Source of the DNA: Thermocrispum municipale DSM 44069
GTDB taxonomy: Bacteria > Actinomycetota > Actinomycetes > Mycobacteriales > Pseudonocardiaceae
Reading direction: 5' to 3'
Assembly (NCBI RefSeq): GCF_000427825.1
Contig: NZ_ATYT01000003.1
Span: 450,157 to 514,156, forward strand
DNA: 64,000 bases
In this document: positions 18,882-31,125 of the stretch, in pieces
How positions within the stretch are numbered: the stretch's first letter is position 1
Layout of the letters: each line of letters opens with the position of its first letter
Notes under the pieces: model-generated
The model's input: only the letters and a program-made list of their open reading frames with translations
Database searches by the model: none
What the model was told of the DNA's origin: nothing
Program-made: the position numbers and the translations under genes

Positions 18882-19883
18882 TCAGCGGTATTCGGCGCGA
18901 TAGGACCCCGGTGAACGACCGGTCCAGCGTTTGAACGCGCGGTGGAACGCACTGGAGTCGGCGTAGCCCAGCCGCGCGGCGATGTCCTCCACCGTGTCGT
19001 TGGTGCTGGTCAAGGCGTCGATGGCGATGTCACGACGGACGTCGTCGCGGTGCTGCCGGAACGACGTGCCTTCCTCCGCCAATCGCCTGCGCAGCGTCTG
19101 CGGGCTGATGGACAGCCGGCCGGCGACGGCCTCGACGGAGGGCAGATCGGACGGCGGCGAGTTGGCCAGGATCCGGCGCACCGACTCGCCGGCCGACGTC
19201 GTGTAGTCCGGTGGCGAGGCGAGATCGGCCGGCGCGTGCCGCAAGAACTCGGTCAGCCCCCGACCGTCCCGGATCACCGGCATGTCCAGGTACTTGCGGT
19301 CGAACGTCGCGGCGGTGACCGTGCTGCCGAACTCCGAGCGGCAGCCGAACGCCAGGTCGTACTCGACGGCATGCGGCGGCCGCGGATACCGGAACTCCAT
19401 GCGATGCAGCGGAATGCGCTGCCCGATCAGCCAGCTGGAGAACCCGTGCCAGATGATCATGATGCCTTCGCACATGAAGTGGTCCGGGTCGCGCACGCCG
19501 CGGATGTCCAGCTCCACTTGCGCTTCGCTGCCCGCGTAGCGGATGCGGAAACGAGGCGTGCCGGGGAACAGCTCGTAGAACTTCGTGGCGCGGAGCAGCG
19601 CCGAGCGCAGATCCTTCGAGTGCACCGCGGCGTGGCACATCATCGCGAACGTGCCGCGCTTGCTCGGGTACGGACCGAGGCCCATGAACTCGTCGTCCAG
19701 TGCCGCGATGAGCACGCGCACCAGCCGCGCGGCCTGCTCACCGGTCACCCGAGCGCGCGAATCGTCCAGCAGCGCCGGGGCGATTCCCGCGGCGTGCAGC
19801 AAAGGGCCCAGGTCGAGCCCGGCACGTCGCGCACCCGCGAGAGCCCCCCGGATGTGGTGGATGGATATCGTGCGCGCGTGCAT
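18882..19883 (-). CDS. AraC-family transcriptional regulator (ArgR/OruR-like)
   Basis: A 333-residue regulator. Residues about 15-200 correspond to the arabinose-binding-like N-terminal domain found in OruR/ORF-like AraC proteins (VTGEQAARLVRVLI, YELFPGTPRFRIRY). The C-terminal double HTH has RLSISPQTLRRRLAEEGTSF and IAARLGYADSSAFHRAFKRW. It diverges from the KAS III-like gene, 106 bp apart, which makes that gene the most likely target. The effector is probably a lipid- or acyl-related molecule, by context only. Confidence 0.93.
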   Translation of the reverse strand: MHARTISIHHIRGALAGARRAGLDLGPLLHAAGIAPALLDDSRARVTGEQAARLVRVLIAALDDEFMGLGPYPSKRGTFAMMCHAAVHSKDLRSALLRATKFYELFPGTPRFRIRYAGSEAQVELDIRGVRDPDHFMCEGIMIIWHGFSSWLIGQRIPLHRMEFRYPRPPHAVEYDLAFGCRSEFGSTVTAATFDRKYLDMPVIRDGRGLTEFLRHAPADLASPPDYTTSAGESVRRILANSPPSDLPSVEAVAGRLSISPQTLRRRLAEEGTSFRQHRDDVRRDIAIDALTSTNDTVEDIAARLGYADSSAFHRAFKRWTGRSPGSYRAEYR

Positions 19884-19989
19884 GTCAGGGATGAACGGTA
19901 CTCATCGCCGTTCGGTGAGCGATTTGGACACCAATACCGAGCAGTAGCGTCGTGGTCGCGCGCGTGCGGGTTCGGTGAGAGTTGAGATC

Positions 19990-20943
19990 ATGCGGATAAC
20001 CCAGGGGAGCAGGGCTGCCCGGATGATCGGCGTCGGGGCCTACGTTCCCGAAGGCGTGGTGGACAACGACGAGCTCGCGGCGCGCTTCGGCAAGCCCGCC
20101 GAGTGGTTCGAGTCCAGGACGGGGATGTCCACGCGGGCGCGGGCCGGTGCGATGACGCTGACCGAGATGGCGGTGCGCGCCGGAGCGGCCGCCCTGACCG
20201 ACGCCAAGGTCGAGCCGGAGCAGATCGACCTGGTGATCACCGCGACGTGCAGCGCGGACGCCCCGATCCCCGCGGTGGCGTTCGAGGTCATCCGTGATCT
20301 GGAGATCAAGTCGGCGGCGGCGTTCGACCTGAACACCGCGTGCTCCGGGTTCTGCTACTCGCTGACCGTCGCCAACGACCTCATCCGGGCGGGTACGGCA
20401 CACACGGTGCTGGTCACCGCGGCCGAGCAGATGACGGCCATCACCGATCCGACCGACTTGGGGACCTCGGTGGTCTTCGGTGACGGCGCGGGCGCGGCGG
20501 TCGTGACCGGTTCGAACGAGCCCGGCATCGGCCCGGTGGTGTGGGGCAGCGACGCGTCCGGTGCCGATCTGATCGTGCAGGATCCGAGCGATCGCTTCCT
20601 GCGGATGCAGGGCCAGAAGGTGTTCCGCTGGGCCACCACGGAGATCCACCCGGTGGCGTTGAGCGCGTGCCAGCAGGCCGGGGTGGACCCGAGCGAGCTG
20701 GCCGCGGTGGTGCCGCATCAGGCGAACCTGCGCATCGTCGACGCGCTGGCGAACAAGATCGGCGCGACGAATGCCGTCGTGGCCAGGGACGGAGCCGAGA
20801 CCGGCAACACCTCGGCGGCCTCGATTCCGCTGGCGTTGCGGCGGTTGATGGATTCGGGTCAGGTGAGCACCGGCGACCTGGCGTTGCTGGTGGGTTTCGG
20901 TGCCGGCTTGTCGTACGCCGCGCAGGTGATCCGGGTTCCTTGA
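19990..20943 (+). CDS. 3-oxoacyl-ACP synthase III (FabH-like)
   Basis: A 317-residue KAS III-fold condensing enzyme. The catalytic triad is visible: Cys118 in NTACSG, His in VVPHQANLRI, and Asn in ETGNTSAAS. FabH enzymes join acyl-CoA to malonyl-ACP. Variants also work in secondary metabolism or alkene synthesis. No acyl carrier or other fatty-acid gene adjoins it, so it may be an accessory starter enzyme controlled by the divergent AraC protein. The ATG at 19990 is used; ATG 20022 is an alternative that keeps the domain. Confidence 0.92.
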   Translation: MRITQGSRAARMIGVGAYVPEGVVDNDELAARFGKPAEWFESRTGMSTRARAGAMTLTEMAVRAGAAALTDAKVEPEQIDLVITATCSADAPIPAVAFEVIRDLEIKSAAAFDLNTACSGFCYSLTVANDLIRAGTAHTVLVTAAEQMTAITDPTDLGTSVVFGDGAGAAVVTGSNEPGIGPVVWGSDASGADLIVQDPSDRFLRMQGQKVFRWATTEIHPVALSACQQAGVDPSELAAVVPHQANLRIVDALANKIGATNAVVARDGAETGNTSAASIPLALRRLMDSGQVSTGDLALLVGFGAGLSYAAQVIRVP

Positions 20944-21175
20944 CCCGAGCGGGCCGCGAGCGCGCATGAGCAGCCCGGCTGTGTGATCGTCGCACCCGGT
21001 CCGGTTCGCCATAAAGGCTGCGAGGTCCGGGCGCGGGACCACGGGCCGGGCCCGCGCGATCCGGCAAGGTTTTGGCTCGGCGAGCCGACCCCGCCGGGCG
21101 CCCGTGAGATCCTGACCGGTTTTCTTCTCGCCGCAAGTCGGGCATTCTTGACACGTCCGGCGGAAGGAGGCGGCG

Positions 21176-21439
21176 ATGTCGGCACTACCTGCGATGTCGG
21201 CTGCCGCGGTGCAGCCCACGTCGGCTGACGCCGTGTCCGTGCGGTATGCCCGCGAGCAGTACGCGATCGGCTATCTCCAGGGCAGGCAAGAGGCCACCTG
21301 CGACCCCGACGCGGCGGAATTCGCCCGCTTCTACAGCGCACGATGCGACCGGGCAGGCAGGCTCGTGGACGTGGCCGAGGCGTACCGCCAGTGGCGTGCT
21401 CAGGCGGAGGCTGCCCAGCTGGAGCTATTCACCGAGTAG
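21176..21439 (+). CDS. small conserved-looking protein of unknown function
   Basis: An 87-residue acidic, mostly helical protein with no signal peptide or membrane segment. A strong AAGGAGG lies before the ATG. It contains REQYAIGYLQGRQEATCDPDAAEFARFY and ends LELFTE. It is not recognised. Its 3' end overlaps the end of the LigD polymerase gene on the other strand by 15 bp. Confidence 0.65.
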   Translation: MSALPAMSAAAVQPTSADAVSVRYAREQYAIGYLQGRQEATCDPDAAEFARFYSARCDRAGRLVDVAEAYRQWRAQAEAAQLELFTE

Positions 21440-22336
21440 CGGCTTGAGCAAGTCACCGCGCTCGGCCACGCGCTCGAGCACCTCGTCGCTGGTGAACTGC
21501 AACTGATGCGCCTTCGTGCAGCCCTCGACCTCGTCCCACGTCACCGGTGTGGACACGGTCGGCTCGCTGCGGGCCCGCAACGAGTACGGCGCCACGGTCG
21601 TCTTGGCCGCGTTGTTCTGGCTCCAGTCGATGAACACCTTGCCCTTGCGCAGGCTCTTGGTCATCTTCGCGGTGATCAGATCAGGATGCTGGGCCGCCAG
21701 TTCCTCGGCGACATCCTTCGCCAGGGCGCTGGCCTCGGCCGAACTGTGACCGCTGATGGCGGCCAGCAGTTGCATACCCTTGTTGCCCGACGTCTTCGCC
21801 AGTGGTTCGAGCCCACGATCGCGCAGTACCGGGCGGAGCAACTCGGCGACCCGGCAGCACTCCACGATCGTGGCCGGTGGCCCGGGGTCCAGGTCGAACA
21901 CCAGCAGGTCGGGGTCCGGGGTCTCGTCGACCGCGCGGCCGTCGCCGGGCAGCCGCCATTGCGGAGTGTGGATCTCCAGGTTCGCCAGGTTCGCCGCCCA
22001 GATCAGCGTCGGCAGATCGTCCGCGACGACGTATTCCACTTGCTCACGATCCTTGGTGGACCCGGGCGCCGGGACCCGCGCCGTCCGCACCCATGTCGGC
22101 GTGCCCTGCGGGACGTTCTTCTGGTAGAAGAACTCGCCGTCCACGCCGTCCGGATAGCGCTTGAGCGTCAGCGGACGGTCGGCGATGTGCGGCAGCAGCA
22201 CCGGTGCGATCTTCAGGTAGTACTCGATGACCTGCGCCTTGGTGAAGCCATGTTCCGGGTAGAGCACCTTGCTCAGGTTCGACACCACGAGCCGGCGGTC
22301 GCCCACCCGCACGCGGACCTTCTCCTCATTCGGCAC
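21425..22336 (-). CDS. LigD-type polymerase domain protein (NHEJ primase-polymerase)
   Basis: A 303-residue stand-alone polymerase domain like the N-terminal part of mycobacterial LigD. It belongs to the archaeo-eukaryotic primase superfamily and fills in ends with a preference for ribonucleotides. Visible features are DLLVFDLDPG (catalytic DxD), KTSGNKGMQLLAAI, and KVFIDWSQNNAAKTTVAPYSLR. It overlaps the ligase gene by 11 bp, and Ku lies divergently upstream, so the three form an end-joining unit. The pieces that are fused in Mycobacterium tuberculosis LigD are separate genes here, as in many other actinomycetes. Confidence 0.93.
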   Translation of the reverse strand: MPNEEKVRVRVGDRRLVVSNLSKVLYPEHGFTKAQVIEYYLKIAPVLLPHIADRPLTLKRYPDGVDGEFFYQKNVPQGTPTWVRTARVPAPGSTKDREQVEYVVADDLPTLIWAANLANLEIHTPQWRLPGDGRAVDETPDPDLLVFDLDPGPPATIVECCRVAELLRPVLRDRGLEPLAKTSGNKGMQLLAAISGHSSAEASALAKDVAEELAAQHPDLITAKMTKSLRKGKVFIDWSQNNAAKTTVAPYSLRARSEPTVSTPVTWDEVEGCTKAHQLQFTSDEVLERVAERGDLLKPLLGE

Positions 22337-23741
22337 GGCGCACCTGCTTCGGGTCGATGTCCGGCCGCAATCCGCGGTAGGTGGTGTGCCGCAGCCGGTC
22401 GTCCGCGGTCCACGAGCCGTAGACGACCTCGGCGACCAGCTCCGGGCGGACCCAGCGCGCGTCCCGCAGGTGTTCCCGTGGCACCGCGTTGGTGAACGGG
22501 TTCGTCTTCGTGGCCAGCGGCTCCAGTCGTGCGTACAGGTCGGCGAGCGTCTTCTCGTCGAACCCGGTGCCGACCCGCCCTGCGTACGCCAGGCCGTCGT
22601 CGGTCTGCACGCCCACCAGCAACGATCCGATGCGGCCGGACCGGTTGCCCTGGCCGGGACGCCACCCGCCGATCACGACCTCCTGGTGCTTGGCGTGCTT
22701 GATCTTGCGCCAGTCGGGGGAGCGGACGCCCGGCAGATAGCGGGAGGACAACCGCTTGGCCACGATGCCTTCCAACCCCTGCTCCAGCGATGCGGACAAC
22801 ACCGCCTGCCCGCCGGCGTCGGTGAACGTCGGCGGCGTCAACCAGGACGGCCCGGCGAGCTCGAGCCCGCCGAGGATCTCGCGGCGCTCGGCGAACGGCA
22901 GGTCGACCAGCGAACGGCCGTCCAGGAACAGCACGTCGAAGATCAAGTAGGTGGCCGGGTAGGCCTGCATCAGCCGGGATGCCTCGCCGGGGGAGGAGTT
23001 CATCCGATGCTGCAGCGCGCCGAAGTCGGGGCGGCCGGAGACGAACACGACCACCTCGCCGTCGAGCACAGCCGTTCCGGGCAGCGCGCGTCCCAAGGGC
23101 GCCAGCTCCGGGTAGGTGGCGGTGATGTCGCGTCCGGTGCGGGACTGCAGTTTGGCGCGCACGCCGTCGACGAACGCCAGCACGCGCTGACCGTCCCACT
23201 TCATCTCGTAGGCCCAGCCGTCGTCGTCGGCCGGCATCCCGCTACCGCCCGTCAGCATCGGAAGCAACGAGGTCGGCAGCGGTTCCCGTTCGCGATGGAT
23301 CATCCACGTGTCGCCGTCGGTCCGGAACAGCGCCCAGCCACCGCGCAGCTTGCGGCCGTGCAGCCGGAACTTCACGTCCTTGTCGGACCACTTCACGCAC
23401 TCGTAGCGGCCCTTGTCGTGGATCCACATCCGACCACCGCCGTACTCACCGGCCGGGATCTCGCCCTCGAACTCGGCGTAGGCCAGCGGGTGGTCCTCGG
23501 TGTGCACCGCGAGGTGGTTGACGGCCGGGTCGAGCGGGAGCCCTTTCGGAATGGCCCACGACACCAGGACGCCGTCGCGCTCCAACCGCAGGTCGAAGTG
23601 CTTGCGGCGGGCGTGATGCTCCTGCACGACGAAGATCCCGCCTGCCTCGTCGCCGGCTGAGCCGGCCGGCTCGTCGTCGGACGGCCACGGCTCCGGGGTA
23701 CGGTCCCGATGCCGTTTGCGGCGGTACTCGTGCAGGCTCAC
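22326..23741 (-). CDS. ligD: ATP-dependent DNA ligase with 3'-phosphoesterase domain (LigD-like)
   Basis: A 471-residue protein. Residues about 35-150 are the 3'-phosphoesterase domain (FVVQEHHARRKHFDLRLE, with PAGEYGGG). The ligase domain follows, with the adenylated lysine K181 in EMKWDG, a LDGEVVVF motif, EGIVAKR and WRKIKHAKHQE. It seals double-strand breaks with Ku and trims ribonucleotide or phosphate 3' ends. The GTG at 23741 is the start next to the domain. The long frame upstream overlaps Ku and is not coding. Confidence 0.93.
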   Translation of the reverse strand: MSLHEYRRKRHRDRTPEPWPSDDEPAGSAGDEAGGIFVVQEHHARRKHFDLRLERDGVLVSWAIPKGLPLDPAVNHLAVHTEDHPLAYAEFEGEIPAGEYGGGRMWIHDKGRYECVKWSDKDVKFRLHGRKLRGGWALFRTDGDTWMIHREREPLPTSLLPMLTGGSGMPADDDGWAYEMKWDGQRVLAFVDGVRAKLQSRTGRDITATYPELAPLGRALPGTAVLDGEVVVFVSGRPDFGALQHRMNSSPGEASRLMQAYPATYLIFDVLFLDGRSLVDLPFAERREILGGLELAGPSWLTPPTFTDAGGQAVLSASLEQGLEGIVAKRLSSRYLPGVRSPDWRKIKHAKHQEVVIGGWRPGQGNRSGRIGSLLVGVQTDDGLAYAGRVGTGFDEKTLADLYARLEPLATKTNPFTNAVPREHLRDARWVRPELVAEVVYGSWTADDRLRHTTYRGLRPDIDPKQVRRAE

Positions 23742-23894
23742 AGCGTCCAAACTAGTGAACCGGCCGCCCGCAGCGCAGCACTCCGGCGCCCGTGTTCGCG
23801 CCTCGATCCCCGCTGTGCGCTGCAGTAACGTCGTGCCTAGGTGGTTCACCTGGCGTACGGTGATCACCAGCGACTCCGGCTGGAGGTGGGCGCG

Positions 23895-24758
23895 GTGCGC
23901 GCGATGTGGAAGGGCAGCATCAGCTTCGGTCTGGTCACGATTCCGATCAAGCTCTATGCCGCGACCGAGACCAAGAACGTGTCGTTCCGGCAGGTGCACG
24001 CCGCCGACGGTGGCCGGATTCAGTACAAGCGGGTCTGCACGATCTGCGGCGAGGAAGTGCCGTACTCGGACATCGCCAAGGGTTACGAGTTGTCCAACGG
24101 CGACATGGTGGTGCTGGACAACGACGACCTCGCAGGTCTGCCGCTCGCCTCGACCAGCGGCATCGACGTTCTGGAGTTCGTCCCGCTGGAGTCGGTCGAC
24201 CCGATGTACTACGACCGCGGCTACTACCTCGAGCCGGACAAGGGAGCCGCCAAGCCGTACGTGTTGCTGCGCGACGCGTTGCACAAGTCCGGGCGGGTGG
24301 CGATCGTGAAGGTCGCGCTGCGCCAGCGCGAGACACTGGCGCTGCTGCGGGTGTGGTCCGACGTGCTGGTGTTGCAGACGATGCTGTGGCCGGACGAGGT
24401 ACGCGCGGCCGACTTCGACTTCCTGCACGAGGACTTGCCGGAGGTGCGGCAGGAGGAGATGTCGATGGCCGGGATGCTCATCGACTCGCTGTCCGAAGAG
24501 GTCTTCGAGCCGGACAAGTTCCACGACGACTACCGCGAAGCCGTGCTGGAGCTGGTCGACGCCAAGGCGGAGGGGCAGACGATCACCCAGCCCGCGAAGG
24601 AGACCACCGGCGAGGTGGTCGACCTGATGGCTGCGCTGCAAGCCAGTGTGGAAGGCGCCAAGAAAGGTTCCGCCGGGACCAAGCCCTCGTCGTCCGACGA
24701 CGAGAAGCCGGCGAAGGCGGGCAAGCGTGGCGGCGCGAAGAAGAAGGAATCGGCCTGA
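23895..24758 (+). CDS. ku: Ku protein, non-homologous end joining
   Basis: A 287-residue bacterial Ku homodimer subunit that encircles broken DNA ends and recruits LigD. The start reads (V)RAMWKGSISFGLV, typical of the family. The core contains RYKRV-like CTICGEEV and the DYREAVLELVDAK segment. The tail is lysine-rich (GKRGGAKKKESA), as in longer actinobacterial Ku proteins where it aids DNA binding. GTG 23895 is preferred since GGAGGTGG lies 7 nt upstream. It diverges from the ligase-polymerase pair with a 153-bp shared promoter region. Confidence 0.96.
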   Translation: MRAMWKGSISFGLVTIPIKLYAATETKNVSFRQVHAADGGRIQYKRVCTICGEEVPYSDIAKGYELSNGDMVVLDNDDLAGLPLASTSGIDVLEFVPLESVDPMYYDRGYYLEPDKGAAKPYVLLRDALHKSGRVAIVKVALRQRETLALLRVWSDVLVLQTMLWPDEVRAADFDFLHEDLPEVRQEEMSMAGMLIDSLSEEVFEPDKFHDDYREAVLELVDAKAEGQTITQPAKETTGEVVDLMAALQASVEGAKKGSAGTKPSSSDDEKPAKAGKRGGAKKKESA

Positions 24759-24767
24759 CGAGCCCGT

Positions 24768-24968
24768 TCAGGCGGCGATCAGCTGCTCGGCTTCGGCGCA
24801 GTCGCAGCCGCCGATGATCGACCGGCAGTCGATGCGCAACTCGTGCCGGGCGCTGTCGGTGTCGGCGCAGTCCGGCAGGGTGCAGTCCGCGGGGCCGGTG
24901 GCGTGCACGACCAGCGTCCCGTGGCAGTGATCAACCCCTGCCGAACAGTCGGTACACAGCGTGCTCAT
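24768..24968 (-). CDS. small cysteine-rich protein, unknown
   Basis: A 66-residue protein with seven cysteines and three histidines, arranged as MSTLCTDC, DHCHGTLV, ADCTLPDC, DCRSIIGGCDC. The pairing suggests zinc or another metal. I recall similar small proteins as common but unnamed in actinobacteria. It converges on the Ku gene with a 9-bp gap. The upstream gap to the kinase gene is short, and no operon partner is obvious. Confidence 0.7.
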   Translation of the reverse strand: MSTLCTDCSAGVDHCHGTLVVHATGPADCTLPDCADTDSARHELRIDCRSIIGGCDCAEAEQLIAA

Positions 24969-25028
24969 GAATCCTGGGTACCACCGATGCGGCGGCGAGT
25001 GTGGGACGGTCGCAGGCGTGTCGGCCCT

Positions 25029-27306
<2,278 letters not shown>

Positions 27307-27393
27307 GCCGTTCACCGTCGTGATCCTGCCAGGTTGGTGCTGCTCACCACTCGCTGAGCCCGACCCGTCGGTAACTCGATAGCCTCTGGCTGA

Positions 27394-28134
<741 letters not shown>

Positions 28135-28154
28135 GCGGCTGAGAACGGAGCGAC

Positions 28155-28925
28155 ATGTCAGGACTTCTCGACGGCAAGCGGTTGCTGATCACCGGCGTGA
28201 TCACCGACGCGTCCATCGCGTTTCACGCCGCGAAAGTGGCGCAGGAGCAGGGCGCGCAGGTGGTGCTCACCGGCTTCGGGCGCCTGCGCCTGGTGGAGCG
28301 GATCGCGCAGCGGTTGCCGGAACCGGCTCCGGTGATCGAACTGGACGTCACCAACGACGAGCACCTGAACTCGCTGGCCGAGCGCGTGAGCGAACACGTC
28401 GACGGCCTGGACGGGCTGTTGCACTCGATCGGCTACGCCAACCCGGAGACCTGCCTCGGCGCGCCGTTTCTGGACGCACCGTGGGAGGACGTCGGCCCCG
28501 CGCTGCAGATCTCCGCGTACTCCTACGCCTCGCTGGTCAAGGCGGTCGCGCCGCTGCTGGCCCCAGGGGCTTCGGTACTCGGCATGGACTTCGACGCACG
28601 TGTGGCGTGGCCCGCTTACAACTGGATGGGCGTGGCCAAGGCGGCGCTGGAGTCGGTGAACCGGTACCTGGCTCGCGAACTGGGACCGCGCGGGGTGCGG
28701 GCGAACCTGATCGCGGCCGGACCGGTGAAGACCATGGCGGCCAAGTCCATCCCGGGCTTCGGTGAGCTGGAGTCCGGCTGGGGCGAGCGGGCGCCGCTCG
28801 GCTGGGACAGCACCGACCCGACGCCGGTGGCCAAGACGATCGTGGCGCTGCTGTCCGACTGGCTGCCGGCGACCACCGGCTCGATGATCATGGTCGACGG
28901 CGGGGTGCACGCGCTCGGGCAGTGA
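28155..28925 (+). CDS. inhA: enoyl-ACP reductase, InhA/FabI type
   Basis: A 256-residue NADH-dependent enoyl-ACP reductase. The N-terminal [46 protein letters not shown] (catalytic Tyr and Lys), and [19 protein letters not shown] are close to InhA. The substrate loop between GPVKT and ERAPLGW is about ten residues shorter than I recall for the mycobacterial enzyme. That argues for ordinary or medium chain lengths rather than mycolate precursors. It is cotranscribed with FabG. Confidence 0.94.
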   Translation: MSGLLDGKRLLITGVITDASIAFHAAKVAQEQGAQVVLTGFGRLRLVERIAQRLPEPAPVIELDVTNDEHLNSLAERVSEHVDGLDGLLHSIGYANPETCLGAPFLDAPWEDVGPALQISAYSYASLVKAVAPLLAPGASVLGMDFDARVAWPAYNWMGVAKAALESVNRYLARELGPRGVRANLIAAGPVKTMAAKSIPGFGELESGWGERAPLGWDSTDPTPVAKTIVALLSDWLPATTGSMIMVDGGVHALGQ

Positions 28926-29066
28926 CGTGGGCCCGTGGCCCCTCGCGGCGTCCTTGGCGGGCCGGCCATCGCGCCGGGCGCCGGCGCCGCCCTGCCCATC
29001 GGACGTGCGTCACGTCCAGGTCGGACACCGGCAGGAGCGAAACTCCCGTCGAGTAACGTCGGCACC

Positions 29067-30089
29067 ATGAAGTTCGACGCGTTGCTCTGGCTGTCCTTCG
29101 GTGGCCCCGAGGGCCCCGACGACGTGATGCCCTTCCTGGAGAACGTGACCAGGGGCCGCGGCGTTCCGCGGGAGCGATTGCTCGAGGTCGCCGAGCACTA
29201 CCACCATTTCGGCGGGGTGTCGCCGATCAACGAGCTGAACCGCGCGGCGATCGCCGACGTCGAGGCGGAGCTGGCCAAGCAGGGCGTCGAACTGCCGATC
29301 TATTTCGGCAACCGGAACTGGAAGCCGTACGCCGAGGACGCCGTGGCCGGGATGAAGCGGGACGGTGTGCAGCGAGCTCTGGTCTTCGCGACCAGCGCCT
29401 ACGGCGGCTACTCCTCGTGCCGTCAGTACGACGAGGACATCGTGCGCGCTCGTGCGGCGGTCGGAGACGGCGCGCCCGAGCTGGTGAAGCTGCGCCACTT
29501 CTACGACCACCCACGGTTCATCGAGCTGTTCGCGGAGTCGACGCGCAACGCGCTGGCGACGCTGGAAGGTGACGCCAGGTTGGTCTTCGTCGCGCACTCG
29601 ATCCCGACCGCGGCGGACCGCGCCGCCGGTCCGCCGGAGCTGGGCGGACACTTGTACTCCCGGCAGATCGCCGATGCCGCGGCCAAGGTCGCCGAGGCGG
29701 TGGGCGTGGCCGAGTTCGACGTGGTCTGGCAGTCGCGGTCCGGCCCGCCGTCGGTGCCGTGGCTGGAGCCGGACATCGTCGACCACATCGAGGCGCTGCA
29801 CGCCGCCGGGGTGCGCGCCGTGGCGGTGTGCCCGGTCGGCTTCGTCTCGGATCACCTCGAGGTGATCTGGGACCTGGACAACGAAGCGGCCGACCGCGCC
29901 AAGGAGCTCGGCATGGGCTTCGCCAGGGCCGCCACGCCGGGCCAGGACCCGCGGTTCGCCGAGCTGGTGGTGGATCTGATCCGTGAGCACCTGGACGACG
30001 CGGAGTCCGCTCGTGGTTTGGGATGCACCGTGAATGGCGAGCTGTGCGCTGTCGGGTGCTGCGCTCCTGCTCGCCGCCCTCGCGATTAG
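29067..30089 (+). CDS. hemH: ferrochelatase (coproporphyrin-type)
   Basis: A 340-residue enzyme that inserts iron into a porphyrin. In Gram-positive bacteria and actinobacteria the substrate is coproporphyrin III. Visible motifs are [31 protein letters not shown] (active His), and [16 protein letters not shown] (active Glu). The C-terminus has four cysteines ([15 protein letters not shown]), as in actinobacterial enzymes that carry a [2Fe-2S] cluster. The ATG at 29067 fits the family start; a longer frame upstream is ignored. Confidence 0.95.
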   Translation: MKFDALLWLSFGGPEGPDDVMPFLENVTRGRGVPRERLLEVAEHYHHFGGVSPINELNRAAIADVEAELAKQGVELPIYFGNRNWKPYAEDAVAGMKRDGVQRALVFATSAYGGYSSCRQYDEDIVRARAAVGDGAPELVKLRHFYDHPRFIELFAESTRNALATLEGDARLVFVAHSIPTAADRAAGPPELGGHLYSRQIADAAAKVAEAVGVAEFDVVWQSRSGPPSVPWLEPDIVDHIEALHAAGVRAVAVCPVGFVSDHLEVIWDLDNEAADRAKELGMGFARAATPGQDPRFAELVVDLIREHLDDAESARGLGCTVNGELCAVGCCAPARRPRD

Positions 30090-30103
30090 CGGCTCAGCGC
30101 CCT

Positions 30104-30177
30104 CGCCTGCGCCCTCACGACCAGCGGCTCAGCGTCGGTTCGCCTGCGCCCTCACGACCAGCGGCTCAGCGTCGGTT
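30104..30177. repeat. two tandem copies of a 37-bp unit
   Basis: Positions 30104-30140 and 30141-30177 are identical 37-bp units, starting CGCCTGCGCCCTCACG. A degenerate third copy precedes them (near 30080). The unit is not a multiple of three. The second copy contains the stop and last codons of the following minus-strand gene. Confidence 0.85.
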
Positions 30178-30948
30178 CGGCTGCTCGGAGAGGATCCGGG
30201 CAGCCTCCGCGACGGCGGCCGTCCGCGCCGTGCGGACGGCCGCGGCCGGACCGCGTAGCGCAGCCGCTCGGTGAGCAGCCGCGCTCGCCGACAACGCACC
30301 GCCCGGGTCGTCCGCGTTCGCCAGGGACAGGATCGCCGCTACCTCGTCCGCGCGCTGCAGCACGCGCAGACTCCGTCCCGGCATGCCGTCGGGCCAGTTC
30401 AGGGGCGGCCGAGCGCGTAGATGTGCCCGCAACGCGTCGTCCGCGTCCGGGCGTTCGTTGGCGACCTGCAGCTCGGCAAGTGCAGCGGCACTGTCGCGAA
30501 CAGCGGTGGTCAACTCCTCCTCCGCCTGCGCGAGACCGACGTGCTCGATGACCGGTGACGACACCAGGTGGTGCACATGCCACCGCAACAAACCGTCCAC
30601 GTCCCTCGGCGTCAGCCCGATGCCTGCGTCGGGCAACACGACGGCTTCGCCCGCCTGCAATGCGGCTTTGGTGAACGGCCCGCCCGCGTCGAGCCCGCGC
30701 GGATCCCCGGGTGCCGGCAGAACGAGCGCCATCGGGCTCGACAGCCGGCGCAGGACAGGCAGCAGATCGGTGAACGGCACCGGACAGTTCGCGGCCAGCT
30801 CGGTGAGCTCGGCGGCCCGGGGATCGGCGACCTCGAGTTCATGACGCTCGGCCCAGACCTGCATCGCGTCCAGCACGTCGTCCGCGGCGGCACGACCAGC
30901 CAGCCAAGCGGAGGACCACACCACGAGAGTGGCACTAGCTACGCACAC
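30166..30948 (-). CDS. conserved-looking protein of unknown function
   Basis: A protein of up to 260 residues, Ala/Leu-rich and mostly helical, with no signal peptide. It has WSSAWLAGRAAADDVLDAMQVW at the N-terminus, GLTPRDVDGLLRWH in the middle, and a C-terminal helical repeat-like half. I recall similar proteins in actinobacteria without a name. Start uncertain (GTG 30948 or GTG 30924). Its C-terminus ends inside the 37-bp tandem repeat, so its last residues may be recent additions. Confidence 0.7.
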   Translation of the reverse strand: MCVASATLVVWSSAWLAGRAAADDVLDAMQVWAERHELEVADPRAAELTELAANCPVPFTDLLPVLRRLSSPMALVLPAPGDPRGLDAGGPFTKAALQAGEAVVLPDAGIGLTPRDVDGLLRWHVHHLVSSPVIEHVGLAQAEEELTTAVRDSAAALAELQVANERPDADDALRAHLRARPPLNWPDGMPGRSLRVLQRADEVAAILSLANADDPGGALSASAAAHRAAALRGPAAAVRTARTAAVAEAARILSEQPNRR

Positions 30949-31125
30949 GCCTGCCCACGTTACCGATCGAGAGCGGGCCGACGTCAGGGACCGGTCGAGA
31001 TCCGGCTGCTGTCAGGGATACCGGTCGGGATCTGGTTACCGTCCGGGGTACCGGTCGACGAGGACGGGCAGCGCGGTCGTGGATCGGCGCAGCCGGACCG
31101 AACGGATGCGGCGTGTTCGACGTGG

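Noticed and set aside
21074-21086. Palindrome GGCTCG-G-CGAGCC as a terminator for the KAS III gene
   Set aside because: It lies about 130 bp after the stop and has T residues on the wrong side for a plus-strand terminator; too weak to list as a feature.
30104-30177. CRISPR array
   Set aside because: Two adjacent copies of 37 bp without spacers and no cas genes; a plain tandem duplication.
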